Below, piece after piece: positions 8,361-18,843 of a stretch of 64,000 nucleotides of DNA. The notes under the pieces were generated by a model. That model did no database searches, was not told where the DNA came from, and worked only from the letters and a program-made list of their open reading frames with translations. Both the position numbers and the translations under genes were made by a program. This stretch comes from Bacteroidetes bacterium OLB11 (lineage in GTDB: Bacteria; Bacteroidota; Bacteroidia; Chitinophagales; Chitinophagaceae): contig LNFQ01000013.1 in NCBI GenBank assembly GCA_001567165.1, positions 1 through 64,000 on the forward strand. The letters are read 5' to 3'. How positions within the stretch are numbered: position 1 is the first letter of the stretch; every line of letters starts with the position of its first letter.

Positions 8361-10595
8361 TTAGTAATCATCTTGAGAAGTTCCTTTTTTAGAATTAGAT
8401 TCATCCCATCCTTTTTCAGAAGGCTCATCATCAGACTCTAATCCTCTTGAGACATTTAATTGGGCATTGGCTCTTTGTAAGCTAATTTCATCCACGGCAT
8501 CACATTCGTCCATCCCTTCCATAATAGCTGGTTTTTCGAAAACAGTTTTTTTATTGTAAGGAGATTTATTGTCAGCTTGTAGTCGTTTGAAAAATTCTCC
8601 CCAAATTGGCATAGCCGCTCTGGAGCCTTCTCCCAATCCGACACCAATAAATTTATCATCACAACCTACCCATACTCCCGCTAATAGCTGAGGGGTGTAT
8701 CCAATAAACCATGCGTCTGATTCACTATTGGTTGTTCCTGTTTTTCCTGCACATTCGCCTTTGATATTCCATGTAGGTTTTAATCTTTTTCCTGTACCAA
8801 TGAGGACGGTTCCCATCATCATTCTTATCATTTTAAAAGCGGTAATTTCATTAATAACTTCTTTACGCTCGGGTATAAAATTTTCTAATAAGTTGCCATT
8901 TCTGTCCTCAATTCGAGTGATATAAATAGGTTGTGTGTTGATACCCAAATTAGGGAACATCGTATAAGCTCTTAGCATTTCATAGATTGAAATATCATCT
9001 GCTCCTAAGCAAATGGAAGGGAAGGCATTTAAGTTACTTGTGATACCTAATTTTTTTAAGAAATCGACAAAAGAATTAATACCTACTAGTTTTAAGATAT
9101 TAACAGTGGCATTGTTGATTGAAAAAGCTAAAGCTCTTTTCATTTCTATTGCTCCTCTTGCTTTGTCGGGACCGTAGTAGCCATGTCCTGGAAAGAAAGC
9201 GGGGTTTCGTGATATGGATTGGCATGGAGAATATCCATTGTCAACTGCTAAGCAATAGAGAAGCGGCTTGATAGTGGAACCTACTTGTCGTTTGGTATTT
9301 TGATTGATATGGTCAAATTGAAAGTACTTGTGATTAATACCTCCAACCCATGCTTTTACTTCACCTGTTGCAGGATCCATCACCATAAAACCTGTTTGCA
9401 CAAATCCCTTCATATATTTAATGCTATCAATAGGAGTCATGGTGGTGTCTTTTTCACGAGTTGCATTCCATGCAAATACTTTCATTTTTGTAGGAATTTC
9501 GAAAGTTTTTAAGATTTCATCTTCTCCTATTTCTGCCATTTTCATACTTTTATATCGATCCGATTCTTTGATTGCTCGATTGAGAGTTTTGGGATGAACT
9601 TTCCACTTAGCTTGAGTTGCAAATCGTGTTTTGCCATACATCTGTTTAGCAACAGCTTCTTCGGCATATTGCTGCATGGTAGTATCAAGACTGGTATATA
9701 TTTTAAGTCCGTCTTTGTATAAATTATAACCATTTTTTTTGCACCAAACCTTCATGTCTTGTTCTACCACTTGTCTAAAATAAGGAGCAACTCCTGAATG
9801 ATGAGAGTCACTCATAGGCGAGAAGTCGAGTACGATAGGATTTTGTTTTAATTGTTGTCCTTCGGATGCAGAAAGTTTAAAGTTTTTTACCATTTGGTCT
9901 ATCACCGTATTTCGTCTGTCTTTGGCTCTATCAGGGTATTTTACAGGGTTGTAAAGTGATGAGCCTTTTAACATTCCGATTAATAAAGCCGATTCTTCTA
10001 CGCTGAGGTTGGCTGGCTTTTTATTAAAATAGGTTTTGGAAGCACTTTTTACCCCAAAAGAATTATACCCCCAAGCAACAGTATTTAAGTAAAGAGTAAT
10101 GATTTCTTGTTTGGTAAGGTTCTTTTCGAGTTTAACGGCAACAATTTGTTCTTTGAGTTTTTGTAGAATAATGGCAAAGGTGTTTTTGGCTCTTTTTTCT
10201 TGTTCTAATAAATGTTTGGCAAGTTGTTGTGTGATTGTGCTTGCTCCACCTTTTCGATTGAAAGTTGCAACCCCATATAAAGCTCTTCCGATGGCTTCGG
10301 CATCAATACCACTATGTTTATAAAATCGTTCATCTTCAGTGGCAACAAGAGCATCTATAATATTTTTTGAAATTTCACTATACTTAACTGGGTCTCTATT
10401 TTCCAAAAAATAGGTTCCAATTTTGGTTCCATTTTCTGCATATAAAATAGAGGCAGTGGCCGATTGCGGGTTTTCTAAATCGGCCATTTTGGGCATATAG
10501 CCAAGCCATCCTGCATTGATACTCCAAATAAGGACATTAAAGCCAAGTATGGAAAGGAATAATAAAACCCATAAGATTTTTATGCTTTTTTTCAT
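8361..10595 (-). CDS. Bifunctional penicillin-binding protein 1A (class A)
   Basis: Polymerises and cross-links peptidoglycan. One N-terminal membrane segment is followed by a GT51 transglycosylase domain with the EDERF motif (Glu87) and GGASTITQQLAKH (116-128). The transpeptidase domain has SxxK as STIK (440-443), SxN at 492-494 and KTGT (618-621). At 744 residues it is complete, and the C-terminus is a charged low-complexity tail. It heads a short operon with the DUF3108 gene. The promoter element TAGATTTG lies 24 bases upstream. Confidence 0.94.
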   Translation of the reverse strand: MKKSIKILWVLLFLSILGFNVLIWSINAGWLGYMPKMADLENPQSATASILYAENGTKIGTYFLENRDPVKYSEISKNIIDALVATEDERFYKHSGIDAEAIGRALYGVATFNRKGGASTITQQLAKHLLEQEKRAKNTFAIILQKLKEQIVAVKLEKNLTKQEIITLYLNTVAWGYNSFGVKSASKTYFNKKPANLSVEESALLIGMLKGSSLYNPVKYPDRAKDRRNTVIDQMVKNFKLSASEGQQLKQNPIVLDFSPMSDSHHSGVAPYFRQVVEQDMKVWCKKNGYNLYKDGLKIYTSLDTTMQQYAEEAVAKQMYGKTRFATQAKWKVHPKTLNRAIKESDRYKSMKMAEIGEDEILKTFEIPTKMKVFAWNATREKDTTMTPIDSIKYMKGFVQTGFMVMDPATGEVKAWVGGINHKYFQFDHINQNTKRQVGSTIKPLLYCLAVDNGYSPCQSISRNPAFFPGHGYYGPDKARGAIEMKRALAFSINNATVNILKLVGINSFVDFLKKLGITSNLNAFPSICLGADDISIYEMLRAYTMFPNLGINTQPIYITRIEDRNGNLLENFIPERKEVINEITAFKMIRMMMGTVLIGTGKRLKPTWNIKGECAGKTGTTNSESDAWFIGYTPQLLAGVWVGCDDKFIGVGLGEGSRAAMPIWGEFFKRLQADNKSPYNKKTVFEKPAIMEGMDECDAVDEISLQRANAQLNVSRGLESDDEPSEKGWDESNSKKGTSQDDY

Positions 10596-10618
10596 GTAAC
10601 TTATCTAATAATACTTAG

Positions 10619-10626
10619 CAAATCTA
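10619..10626 (-). promoter_or_regulatory. -7 promoter element for PBP1A
   Basis: TAGATTTG on the minus strand matches TAnnTTTG, with a leader of about 20 bases. Confidence 0.5.
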
Positions 10627-10837
10627 TAAAAAACTAAGTTAGAAAAATCAAAAAATATTCAATTGCTGATTGGAGTATAATTAGGAGAGGAATTGAATGG
10701 ATGCTTATTCCTTTTTAAGTTAAAAGTGAAATACTTTAGTTGCTTATTATTAAGAGTATTAACTAAAATTGGAATAGGTTAAAATATTTCAAATAAAATT
10801 AACTTTAAGCAAATAAGTAAACTATCATTCAATTTTT

Positions 10838-10845
10838 TATATTTG
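10838..10845 (+). promoter_or_regulatory. -7 promoter element for the DUF2723 gene
   Basis: TATATTTG, an exact match to TAnnTTTG, 27 bases upstream of the start at 10873. The 277-base divergent region 10596-10872 holds this and the PBP1A promoter and nothing else I recognise. Confidence 0.55.
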
Positions 10846-10872
10846 CTCTCTCATTATTTATAAATTTGAAAC

Positions 10873-13800
10873 ATGAATTATAACAAAATAAACAACATCG
10901 TTGGGTGGGTAATCTGTGTGATTGCCTCTGCTGTGTATCTTATGACAAAAGAAGCAACTGCCAGTTTTTGGGATTGTGGAGAGTTTATTGCAGGTGCTGC
11001 AAAATTGGAAGTTGTTCATTCTCCGGGAGCACCGTTATTCTTGATGATTGGTCGTTTTTTTGTAATTTTATTAGGAGGAATTAAAAATGCAGCTTTTGCT
11101 ATTAATTCTATGTCAGCATTGGCAAGTGGATTCACAATTTTGTTTCTCTTTTGGACGATTACCCATTTTGCAAAACGTATTATTTTAAAACAAAATAAAG
11201 AAATTGATTTAAACAGTACACTGCTAATCATGGGAACCGGTGTTGTAGGAGCTTTGGCTTATACTTTTTCTGATACATTTTGGTTTTCGGCTGTAGAGGG
11301 AGAGGTGTATGCAATGTCTTCGCTTTTGACCGCGGTTGTTTTTTGGGCAATTTTAAAATGGGAAGATCGCCTTGAATTAGAAGGTGGAAATGCAGATCGA
11401 TGGATTCTTCTTATTGCCTTTATCATAGGTTTGTCAATTGGTGTGCATTTGTTAAACTTACTTACCATTCCTGCGATTGTGATGGTTTATTATTTCAAAA
11501 AATCCAACGTAACCAAATTGGGAACGTTTTGGGCATTCATCATAGGATGTGTGATTACAGGAGTTGTACAAGTCGGCGTGATTCAATATGTACCTATGTT
11601 AGCTTCTAAAATGGATATTCTATTTGTCAATTCTTTTGGATTGCCATTTAACAGTGGTGTATTCTTTACGTTGATTGTAATTGGAGTGTCTTGTTTTTTT
11701 GTATTAAAATGGGCTAAAGCAAATGGGAAATACTTCTTACATCTCGGCACTTTAAGCTTCGCATTTATATTGATAGGCTATTCCGCATTTTTTCAAACAA
11801 TCATTCGTTCCAATGCAGACGTTCCTATTGATATGACCAATCCTGATAATGCAATTTCACTTATCAAATATTTGCAACGTGAGCAATATGGTAGCCAACC
11901 TTTATTATACGGCCCTGATTTTAATTCAAAACCAATTGGGATGGAAGAAGGCTCTATGCAATACAGGAAAGGACCCAAAAAATATGAAGAACTTGGACTA
12001 AAAGTAGATGCATATAAATATGAACCTAGTGAAGAACGAATTTTCCCAAGAATTTGGGATGGAAATGGTGGTGGCCGCCCTGAATATTATCAGAGTTACC
12101 TTGGATTGCAAGATGGAGAAAAGGCAAGTGGATTAGATAATCTTCGTTTCTTCTTTAGCTACCAAGTCAATCAAATGTGGTGGAGATATTTCTGTTGGAA
12201 TTATATCGGACGACAAAATGATATTCAAAATATTCAAGGCGAACCTCAAAATAGCAATTGGATTTCAGGGATTAAATTTCTTGATAAACCGAGAGTAGGG
12301 GATATTGATAAAATGCCAATATCTATGAGAGAAAGTAAAGCAAGAAATGAACTTTATTTTTTACCATTTTTGCTTGGAATCTTAGGTCTGATTTATCATT
12401 ATAAAAATGACATCAACAACACGTTTATCGTCACGCTTCTATTTTTCTTTACAGGTTTGGCAATTGTCATTTATTTAAATAATACCCCTCTGCAACCTCG
12501 TGAAAGGGATTATGCATATGCCGGTGCTACCTATGCCTTTGCCATTTGGATAGGAATAGGCGTGATGATGGTTTCTGAACTATTGCAAAAATTGAAACTC
12601 GGAAAATCTTCTCCGATAGCAGCCACTCTCTTATGTTTGTTGGCTGTCCCAATGCTAATGGCTTCTAAAGAATGGGACGACCACGACCGTTCACAAAAAA
12701 CACTTGCAAGAGCTACTGCTATCAATTTCTTAGAATCTTGTGAACCCAATGCCATCTTATTTACAGAAGGTGACAATGATACCTACCCACTTTGGTATGC
12801 ACAAGAAGTAGAAGGAATAAGAACGGATGTGCGTTTAATTAATATCAGTTTGTTAGGAATAGACTGGTATATCGATCAGTTGGCAAATGCAGTAAACAAT
12901 GCTGCACCAGTGCCCCTTATCTGGAAACCTGAACAGTATCGAGCAGACTTGAGAAATTATATCCAATACTATGACTCCAAACAAATTCCTCAAGATAAAT
13001 ATGTCAACCTTTCTGAGATTTTACAATGGATAGGGGATGATAAAAATGCACAACAAACTATGAGTGGAAAAGGCATGAATTATTTGCCTACCAAAAACTT
13101 CTTTATTCCAGTTGATAAAGAATTAATTTATAAAAACAAAGTAATATTAGAAGGGGACACATCTCAAATTGTTGATCAAGTAAGATTTACAATGCCAACT
13201 AATGTGGCCTATAAAAATGATTTAGCAATCTTAAATATTTTAGCAGCAAACGCTTGGAAAAGACCAATCTACTTTGCTAATTCTATTGACCCTAATCACT
13301 ATGAAGGGCTTAGCGAATACTTGCAACTAGAAGGTTTGGCATACAAATTAATTCCAGTTAGAACTCCAGGTTCTACACCGAATACGCCTCTTCGTATCAA
13401 TGTAGATAAATGTATTGACTTAGTTTTAAACAAATTCCAATTTGGGGGAGCTGATAAACCAAATGTTTATTTTGATCAAACCAATAGAAGAATGTTGAAT
13501 AGCTCTCGTGTATTAGCTTTTCAACTTGCAGAATATCTTTTAAGAAATAATAGAAAAGAAGATGCCCTCAAAATTGCCAATCATGTTTTGAAAAGTATTC
13601 ATGAAAAAGCATATCCAACAGGACTTAGCCAAGAGGACCGCACCATGATTTTAATGACCAATGTCTTTATAAAATGTGGAGCAAAAGAACAATCTAAAAT
13701 GCTGACAGAAAAACTAACCCAATTTCTTGAAGATGATATTCAGTATATGATGTCTTTATCAGAAAGTAAAAGAGATTATAAACGTGAAGAAATACAATTT

Positions 13801-13914
13801 GAAATCAGTGCGATTGGATATTTAGCAAATGAAGCTCAGCAAAGTGGTATGGAAGATATCGCGAAAAGCATGATGGATGTGGTTGATAAATACCAGAGTC
13901 AACTCAAATTTTAA
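10873..13914 (+). CDS. DUF2723 protein O-mannosyltransferase-like membrane glycosyltransferase
   Basis: A 1013-residue multi-spanning protein of the DUF2723 family, typical of Bacteroidota and related to GT-C protein O-glycosyltransferases. The diagnostic N-terminal block ATASFWDCGEFIAGA then HSPGAP is present at about residues 28-54. About ten membrane segments fill the first 600 residues, with NTPLQPRERDYAYAGATYAF in the middle. The last 400 residues are a soluble, helical region. The likely role is transfer of sugar from a lipid carrier to secreted or surface proteins, which is family-level inference. The start at 10873 leads straight into a hydrophobic segment. Confidence 0.88.
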   Translation: MNYNKINNIVGWVICVIASAVYLMTKEATASFWDCGEFIAGAAKLEVVHSPGAPLFLMIGRFFVILLGGIKNAAFAINSMSALASGFTILFLFWTITHFAKRIILKQNKEIDLNSTLLIMGTGVVGALAYTFSDTFWFSAVEGEVYAMSSLLTAVVFWAILKWEDRLELEGGNADRWILLIAFIIGLSIGVHLLNLLTIPAIVMVYYFKKSNVTKLGTFWAFIIGCVITGVVQVGVIQYVPMLASKMDILFVNSFGLPFNSGVFFTLIVIGVSCFFVLKWAKANGKYFLHLGTLSFAFILIGYSAFFQTIIRSNADVPIDMTNPDNAISLIKYLQREQYGSQPLLYGPDFNSKPIGMEEGSMQYRKGPKKYEELGLKVDAYKYEPSEERIFPRIWDGNGGGRPEYYQSYLGLQDGEKASGLDNLRFFFSYQVNQMWWRYFCWNYIGRQNDIQNIQGEPQNSNWISGIKFLDKPRVGDIDKMPISMRESKARNELYFLPFLLGILGLIYHYKNDINNTFIVTLLFFFTGLAIVIYLNNTPLQPRERDYAYAGATYAFAIWIGIGVMMVSELLQKLKLGKSSPIAATLLCLLAVPMLMASKEWDDHDRSQKTLARATAINFLESCEPNAILFTEGDNDTYPLWYAQEVEGIRTDVRLINISLLGIDWYIDQLANAVNNAAPVPLIWKPEQYRADLRNYIQYYDSKQIPQDKYVNLSEILQWIGDDKNAQQTMSGKGMNYLPTKNFFIPVDKELIYKNKVILEGDTSQIVDQVRFTMPTNVAYKNDLAILNILAANAWKRPIYFANSIDPNHYEGLSEYLQLEGLAYKLIPVRTPGSTPNTPLRINVDKCIDLVLNKFQFGGADKPNVYFDQTNRRMLNSSRVLAFQLAEYLLRNNRKEDALKIANHVLKSIHEKAYPTGLSQEDRTMILMTNVFIKCGAKEQSKMLTEKLTQFLEDDIQYMMSLSESKRDYKREEIQFEISAIGYLANEAQQSGMEDIAKSMMDVVDKYQSQLKF

Positions 13915-13951
13915 TAGCATCTTTGTATAACTTACTAAGAATTAATATAAA

Positions 13952-14903
13952 ATGCAATATTTAAAATCCTATATTTTTATTGGAGTCTTCTTGATGAGTT
14001 TTCTCTTAGATTTATCTGTTTTTGCCCAAAAGTCTTATATCTATTTAGAACTAATCAAAAACATTCCATGTAAAGTAAAACAAAACGGAGTGGAAATGAC
14101 TCAATATAATAAAAATTATATCTTACTGTATGGTGATCATCATTCCGAACAAAAAATTGATATTGAATTTGGTGCTGATTTGTATCCCAAACAAACTTTC
14201 ATTATTGACATGTCGCCCAATAATGCCTTTGCTTATAAATTATCAAAATCAAACGAAACCAGTTTTTATTTAATCGATTTAATCAATAATGGAAAAGTTG
14301 TTGAATCTAATAGTAATACCAATATTGGATTTGCAACCGCTTCTAATCAAATTTATTTTAGTGATAATACTCCTTCCTCTATTGTAAATAACACGACAGC
14401 GACTAAAGAAAAAACTCATTTCAAAATCAAAAAAGACAAAACACAAAGAAGCTGAGCTAAGTGAAACTACCGAAACGCCAGCTTATGGAGTGATAGAAGT
14501 GTTAAGGAATGAATCGAACCCCGAATCAAAAACCAAAAATGAGGAACTCAAAAAAGAAAACAAATTGCCGGTAGAAGCAAATCCTCAAACTCCCAAAAAA
14601 GGCTGTAACTTTATTGCAACCACTCCAGTCATTGATAACTTTTTACAAAAATTAAAAGCTAAAAAAGCCGAAGACGATAAACTGATATTACTCAGAAGAA
14701 ACCAAATAAAAGGCTGTCTGTTGCAAGGACAAATTACTACAATAACATCTCATTTTTCTTCTCAATATGCAAGATTTGAAGCACTAAAAATTCTAAGCCT
14801 ACAGGCAGCTTACCCAAACCAATTGATAGAAGCCGAAAGTTTATTAAAATCACAAGTTTACAAATCTAAATTTGCTGAATTTGTTAGCAACCTCAATTTT
14901 TAA
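13952..14903 (+). CDS. DUF4476 domain secreted protein (frameshifted)
   Basis: The signal peptide is cleaved near SVFAQ. A beta-rich N-terminal half (IYLELIKNIPCKVKQNGVEM), a charged linker and a helical C-terminal domain (FIATTPVIDNFLQKLKAKKAEDDKLILLRR) resembling DUF4476 follow. The frame breaks near a run of four A at 14438-14441; removing one base links KKDKT to HKEAELSETTETP. The product is about 316 residues. It follows the DUF2723 gene by 37 bases and overlaps the convergent lipoprotein gene by 11 bases. Function is unknown; DUF4476 proteins are common secreted proteins in this phylum. Confidence 0.62.
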
Positions 14904-15408
14904 TCGGAATTAAATTAACATAACTAGTATCACCATAAATAATAGTCTTTAAACTCAACGAATCTTGAGTGAGCGATAATATTTTAAATTTCATCATTTC
15001 ACCGTATCCTTTCAAACCAACTTCATCAACCACAATATCGCCTTCCTCAATTCGATATAATGCAGAATCTACCCCATCAATCGAAGTGATATACACAACT
15101 CCATTTGATTGAAATTCCATCAAGGTATTTTCAAGAATGGTGTGTTGCTGCTTGAGCATTTCATCCAGTTCAAATTGTAAAGCTTTTTTCAAACTATCAA
15201 TATCGGTTTTTTGCATCATGGGTGCTTGTCGGCTGACAGTATCAATATAAATTTTCATCAATCGGAGTTCTTCATCCATTTGAGGATTTCTCAACTCGAC
15301 ACTTTTCCATTTCTTTTGTAATAATTGTACGTTGTTTGTACTACAAGCTTGAATAAACAGGCAAGAAATCAGTGTTTTTATCGAAATGTTTATAAAATTA
15401 ATTCTCAT
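14893..15408 (-). CDS. Small lipoprotein of unknown function
   Basis: The start at 15408 gives a lipoprotein signal, MRINFINIS then LFIQACST, whereas the longer open frame to 15549 has no signal and runs into the opposite promoter. The mature part of about 145 residues has a helix rich in Leu, Lys and Gln (KKALQFELDEMLKQQHTILE) followed by short beta strands (VVYITSIDG, MMKFKILSL). The layout resembles the lipocalin-like lipoproteins of Bacteroidota, but I cannot assign it firmly. Confidence 0.6.
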   Translation of the reverse strand: MRINFINISIKTLISCLFIQACSTNNVQLLQKKWKSVELRNPQMDEELRLMKIYIDTVSRQAPMMQKTDIDSLKKALQFELDEMLKQQHTILENTLMEFQSNGVVYITSIDGVDSALYRIEEGDIVVDEVGLKGYGEMMKFKILSLTQDSLSLKTIIYGDTSYVNLIPIKN

Positions 15409-15455
15409 TGTGTAAAAATAAGGATTTGAAAGCAGCCTAAGAAAAGATAAACGAT

Positions 15456-15463
15456 TACATTTG
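15456..15463 (+). promoter_or_regulatory. -7 promoter element for the hydroxyacyl-CoA dehydrogenase gene
   Basis: TACATTTG matches TAnnTTTG. It overlaps the most upstream possible start (15461) and therefore rules it out in favour of 15494. Confidence 0.6.
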
Positions 15464-15493
15464 CAAAAAATAAATTTTAAACATAAATATAAT

Positions 15494-16474
15494 ATGAATA
15501 CAACTGTTCTTGAACCTAAATTAGAAAAAACAATGACAAATAACAGCACAAAATCCTATGCAAGTAAAATAAAAAATGTAACCGTTATCGGCTCTGGCAC
15601 GATGGGAAACGGAATATCACACGTTTTTGCTCAACATGGATATAAAGTGAACATGATGGACGTTTCGCAAGCTGCTTTGGATAGAGCTCTTGGCACTATC
15701 TCTAAAAACTTGGATAGACAAATCGCAAAAGCAAGCTTGACAGAAGATGACAAACAAGCCACTCTTGCAAACATCACTACATTTACCAACTTGAAAGAAT
15801 CATTAGAAAACGCTGATATCGTAGTGGAAGCTGCAACTGAAAATATCGACTTGAAAAACAAAATTTTTGAAGAAATTGATATGTATGCTCCTGAACATTG
15901 CATCTTAGCAACAAATACCTCTTCTATCTCAATCACTCGAATTTCTTCTCATACCAAAAGAATGGGAAAAGTAATCGGAATGCACTTTATGAACCCCGTG
16001 CCTGTAATGAAATTAGTAGAAGTGATTAATGGATTTGCAACAGACAGAGCAACGACCAACACTGTCGTAGAATTATCTAAAATGCTTGGAAAAGTGCCTT
16101 GCGTGGTAGAAGATTATCCCGGTTTTATTTCAAATCGAATTTTACTTCCAATGATTAATGAGGCCATTTTTGCCCTTCAAGAAGGTGTAGCCGGTGTTGA
16201 AGAAATCGATACCATCATGAAATTAGGAATGGCTCATCCAATGGGGCCATTGCAATTAGCCGACTTCATCGGCTTAGATACATGTTATAGTATCATGAAT
16301 GTGTTACACATGGGATTTGGAAACCAAAAATATGCTCCGGCAACACTTTTAGGAAATATGGTGCAAGCTGGTAGATTAGGAGTAAAATCTGGTGAAGGAT
16401 TTTATAAATACACACCCGGAAGTAAAGAATTAGTCGTGAGTGAACGCTTTAAAAATAACAAATGGGAACACTAA
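15494..16474 (+). CDS. 3-hydroxybutyryl-CoA dehydrogenase
   Basis: NAD(P)-dependent interconversion of 3-hydroxybutyryl-CoA and acetoacetyl-CoA. The Rossmann signature is VTVIGSGTMGNGISHVF. The family block HFMNPVPVMKLVEVI carries the catalytic histidine, and the C-terminal domain has YPGFISNRILLPMINEA and HPMGPLQLADFIGLD. The start is placed at 15494 because a promoter element covers 15456-15463; an internal ATG at 15533 is also possible. The gene ends with a clear terminator. With the acyl-CoA dehydrogenase at 21-22 kb it suggests beta-oxidation or short-chain acyl metabolism. Confidence 0.93.
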   Translation: MNTTVLEPKLEKTMTNNSTKSYASKIKNVTVIGSGTMGNGISHVFAQHGYKVNMMDVSQAALDRALGTISKNLDRQIAKASLTEDDKQATLANITTFTNLKESLENADIVVEAATENIDLKNKIFEEIDMYAPEHCILATNTSSISITRISSHTKRMGKVIGMHFMNPVPVMKLVEVINGFATDRATTNTVVELSKMLGKVPCVVEDYPGFISNRILLPMINEAIFALQEGVAGVEEIDTIMKLGMAHPMGPLQLADFIGLDTCYSIMNVLHMGFGNQKYAPATLLGNMVQAGRLGVKSGEGFYKYTPGSKELVVSERFKNNKWEH

Positions 16475-16494
16475 TTCTCTTTTAAAATAAATTC

Positions 16495-16524
16495 AAAAAA
16501 GCTACTTGAAAAAGTAGCTTTTTT
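16495..16524 (+). terminator. Rho-independent terminator after the hydroxyacyl-CoA dehydrogenase gene
   Basis: Arms GCTACTT and AAGTAGC, flanked by an A run and a T6 run, 20 bases after the stop codon. Confidence 0.85.
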
Positions 16525-16687
16525 ATTTAATCCTAAATACACATTCGATTATATGTGATTAAAATTTTGTACAATTCTTCTCAACCTAAAAATATACCAT
16601 CTATTTGGGTTAAATGAAAAAAAGAATCACTTTCAAATCTTCCACTTCATATCAAAAACTTAAAAAACAATATTAAGGAATACGTAT

Positions 16688-16695
16688 TATTTTTG
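16688..16695 (+). promoter_or_regulatory. -7 promoter element abutting prfB
   Basis: TATTTTTG ends 5 bases before the prfB ATG, so the message should be leaderless or nearly so. Confidence 0.55.
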
Positions 16696-16699
16696 CTAC

Positions 16700-17785
16700 A
16701 TGACCCAAGAACAAATTAAAGAAATCACAAAGCGGGTTCAAACGCTTGCTCACTTTATAGCTGTGGATGACAAAAAACAAAAAATCGAAAATGACCGACA
16801 ACTTAGTCTATCCGCAGGTTTTTGGGATGATAATAAAAGAGCAACTACTATATTAAAAGAAATACAAACCAATACATATTGGCTCTCTCTATACGAATCA
16901 CTTCAAAGTGCGTTGGATGATTTTATTATTTTATTTGACTTTTGGAAAGAAGAAGAAGCAAGCGAAGAAGAAGTGCAACAAGCATATCAAGTTTTGATGA
17001 AAAAACTAGAAGAACTCGAATTTAAAACAACATTAAACCAACCTCAAGATGAGCTGTCGGCAGTGATGACCATCAACTCTGGTGCAGGTGGCACAGAGAG
17101 CCAAGATTGGGCTGAAATGCTATTGAGAATGTATAAAATGTATGCAGAAAAAAGTGGCTTTAAAATCAGTGAAATTGATTTGCAATGGGGTGACGGAGCG
17201 GGTATCAAGCAGGTGACGATAGAGATAGATGGTGCTTTTGCTTATGGCTTATTAAAATCAGAAAATGGCGTTCACCGATTGGTCAGAATTTCACCTTTTG
17301 ATTCTAACGCAAGAAGACATACCTCCTTCGCCTCAGTTTTTGTGTATCCTTTGGTTGATGATACAATTGAAATAGATGTGAACCCTTCTGATGTTGAATG
17401 GGAATTTTTTAGAGCCGGAGGAAAAGGAGGGCAAAATGTCAATAAAGTCGAAACGGCAGTTCGCTTGAAACACACGCCTAGCGGGATTATTGTAGAATGC
17501 CAGCAAGCTAGAACACAAGGTGAGAATAGAGAAAAAGCACTCAAAATGCTAAAATCTCAACTTTATGAATTGGAGCTTCAAAGACAAGAAGAATTAAAAA
17601 ATAAATCCAATGCAACAAAAAAGAAAATTGAATGGGGCTCTCAAATTCGCTCCTACGTTTTTCATCCTTACAAAATGATTAAAGATCATCGCACAGACTA
17701 TGAAGTCGGAAATGTTGGGCCTGTGATGGATGGCGATATTGAAGGATTTATAAAGGCATATTTGATGTTGGGAAATACAGAATAA
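16700..17785 (+). CDS. prfB: Peptide chain release factor 2
   Basis: Releases the nascent chain at UGA and UAA codons. The stop-codon reading tripeptide SPF (198-200) identifies RF2 rather than RF1, and GGQ (243-245) is the peptidyl-hydrolysis motif. The N-terminal coiled domain and the C-terminal [14 protein letters not shown] segment are intact; 361 residues in one frame. The programmed +1 frameshift that many bacteria carry near codon 25 is absent: the corresponding stretch (HFIAVDDKK) reads straight through. Confidence 0.97.
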   Translation: MTQEQIKEITKRVQTLAHFIAVDDKKQKIENDRQLSLSAGFWDDNKRATTILKEIQTNTYWLSLYESLQSALDDFIILFDFWKEEEASEEEVQQAYQVLMKKLEELEFKTTLNQPQDELSAVMTINSGAGGTESQDWAEMLLRMYKMYAEKSGFKISEIDLQWGDGAGIKQVTIEIDGAFAYGLLKSENGVHRLVRISPFDSNARRHTSFASVFVYPLVDDTIEIDVNPSDVEWEFFRAGGKGGQNVNKVETAVRLKHTPSGIIVECQQARTQGENREKALKMLKSQLYELELQRQEELKNKSNATKKKIEWGSQIRSYVFHPYKMIKDHRTDYEVGNVGPVMDGDIEGFIKAYLMLGNTE

Positions 17786-17814
17786 ATGTATAATTTTAAT
17801 TTTTGTTATAAAAC

Positions 17815-18843
17815 TTGAAATACTTCATTGTCATATTTTTAGTCATTGCCATCTCATTGGATACCTATGCACAAATACGCGGTTTCTATGATGGAAACCA
17901 CTATTTTGAAAAAGAAAGTAAACCTTTTTTTGCACCACCCAAAAAAAGTACTCACTTTTCTCTCCTCTTCGGACCTTCTAATTATTTGGGAGATTTAGGA
18001 GGCAATACCGGAATCGGGAAGGCTTTTTGGTCGGATAATAATTTTAAAAAGAGAACATTTTTTTATGGATTTGCACTCACACATTATCGTTATGAAGCCG
18101 TTGGAATTCGATTAAACTATTCAGCAGGAAAAATTGCAGGTAGTGATGAAGATGTGACATATAAAAACATCTATGATAATGCTTATTTCCGTTTTAAAAG
18201 AAACTTAAATTTTCAAAGCAAAATTAGTGAAGGAAGTTTATTATTAGAAATCATCCCTTTCAAGTTTATTAATTATAACAAATCAATTAGTCAAATGGCT
18301 TTGCAGCCCTATTTTCTATTAGGTATCGGGCTTTATAAATTTAATCCACAAGGTTCTTACTTTGACGATATCCAAGATGATTATGTATGGGTTGACTTGC
18401 AGCCTTTACGCACCGAAGGACAAGGAATGACAGAGTATCCAACACGAAAAGAATACAAATTGACACAAGCAAATATTCCTTTTGGAATGGGTATTCGATA
18501 TGCAATCAGCGATAAAACATCATTAAGTTTTGAATTTGTCGGAAGAAAATTGTTTACAGATTATTTAGACGATGTGAGTACTAATTATATTTCTCCCGCA
18601 CTTTTTTCAAAATACTTAAATGAAGAAGATGCTGCCATTGCAAAAATTATTAATAATAAATCAAATATTATCGACCCAGATAACCCATATCAAGTCGGTA
18701 ATAAAAGAGGTAATCCAAAACGAAATGATTTTTATTATTCTTTTAATTTGAAGTTTTCTGTGCGGATTAGCAAAATGAAAGATATTGCCAACTTTATTAA
18801 AGGAACAATTTATAAATATGATGATAATGAAATATGTGAATAA
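17815..18843 (+). CDS. DUF6089-like outer-membrane beta-barrel protein
   Basis: Starts with TTG at 17815, which gives a signal peptide ending DTYAQ; no ATG is available. Early FSLLFGPSNYLGDLGGN matches the DUF6089/PorT-like pattern of small Bacteroidota barrels, and LQPYFLLGIGLYKFNP and GIRYAISDKTSLSFEFVGRKLF are typical barrel strands. At 342 residues it lies 29 bases after prfB. Function is not assigned; relatives include gliding and secretion accessory proteins. Confidence 0.65.
   Translation: MKYFIVIFLVIAISLDTYAQIRGFYDGNHYFEKESKPFFAPPKKSTHFSLLFGPSNYLGDLGGNTGIGKAFWSDNNFKKRTFFYGFALTHYRYEAVGIRLNYSAGKIAGSDEDVTYKNIYDNAYFRFKRNLNFQSKISEGSLLLEIIPFKFINYNKSISQMALQPYFLLGIGLYKFNPQGSYFDDIQDDYVWVDLQPLRTEGQGMTEYPTRKEYKLTQANIPFGMGIRYAISDKTSLSFEFVGRKLFTDYLDDVSTNYISPALFSKYLNEEDAAIAKIINNKSNIIDPDNPYQVGNKRGNPKRNDFYYSFNLKFSVRISKMKDIANFIKGTIYKYDDNEICE

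Noticed and set aside
15461-15493. Extended N-terminus for the hydroxyacyl-CoA dehydrogenase
   Set aside because: The upstream start lies within the -7 promoter element, and the extra residues have no family counterpart.
16700-16780. Programmed +1 frameshift site in prfB
   Set aside because: No in-frame stop or slippery CTT-TGA exists; the gene is open throughout.
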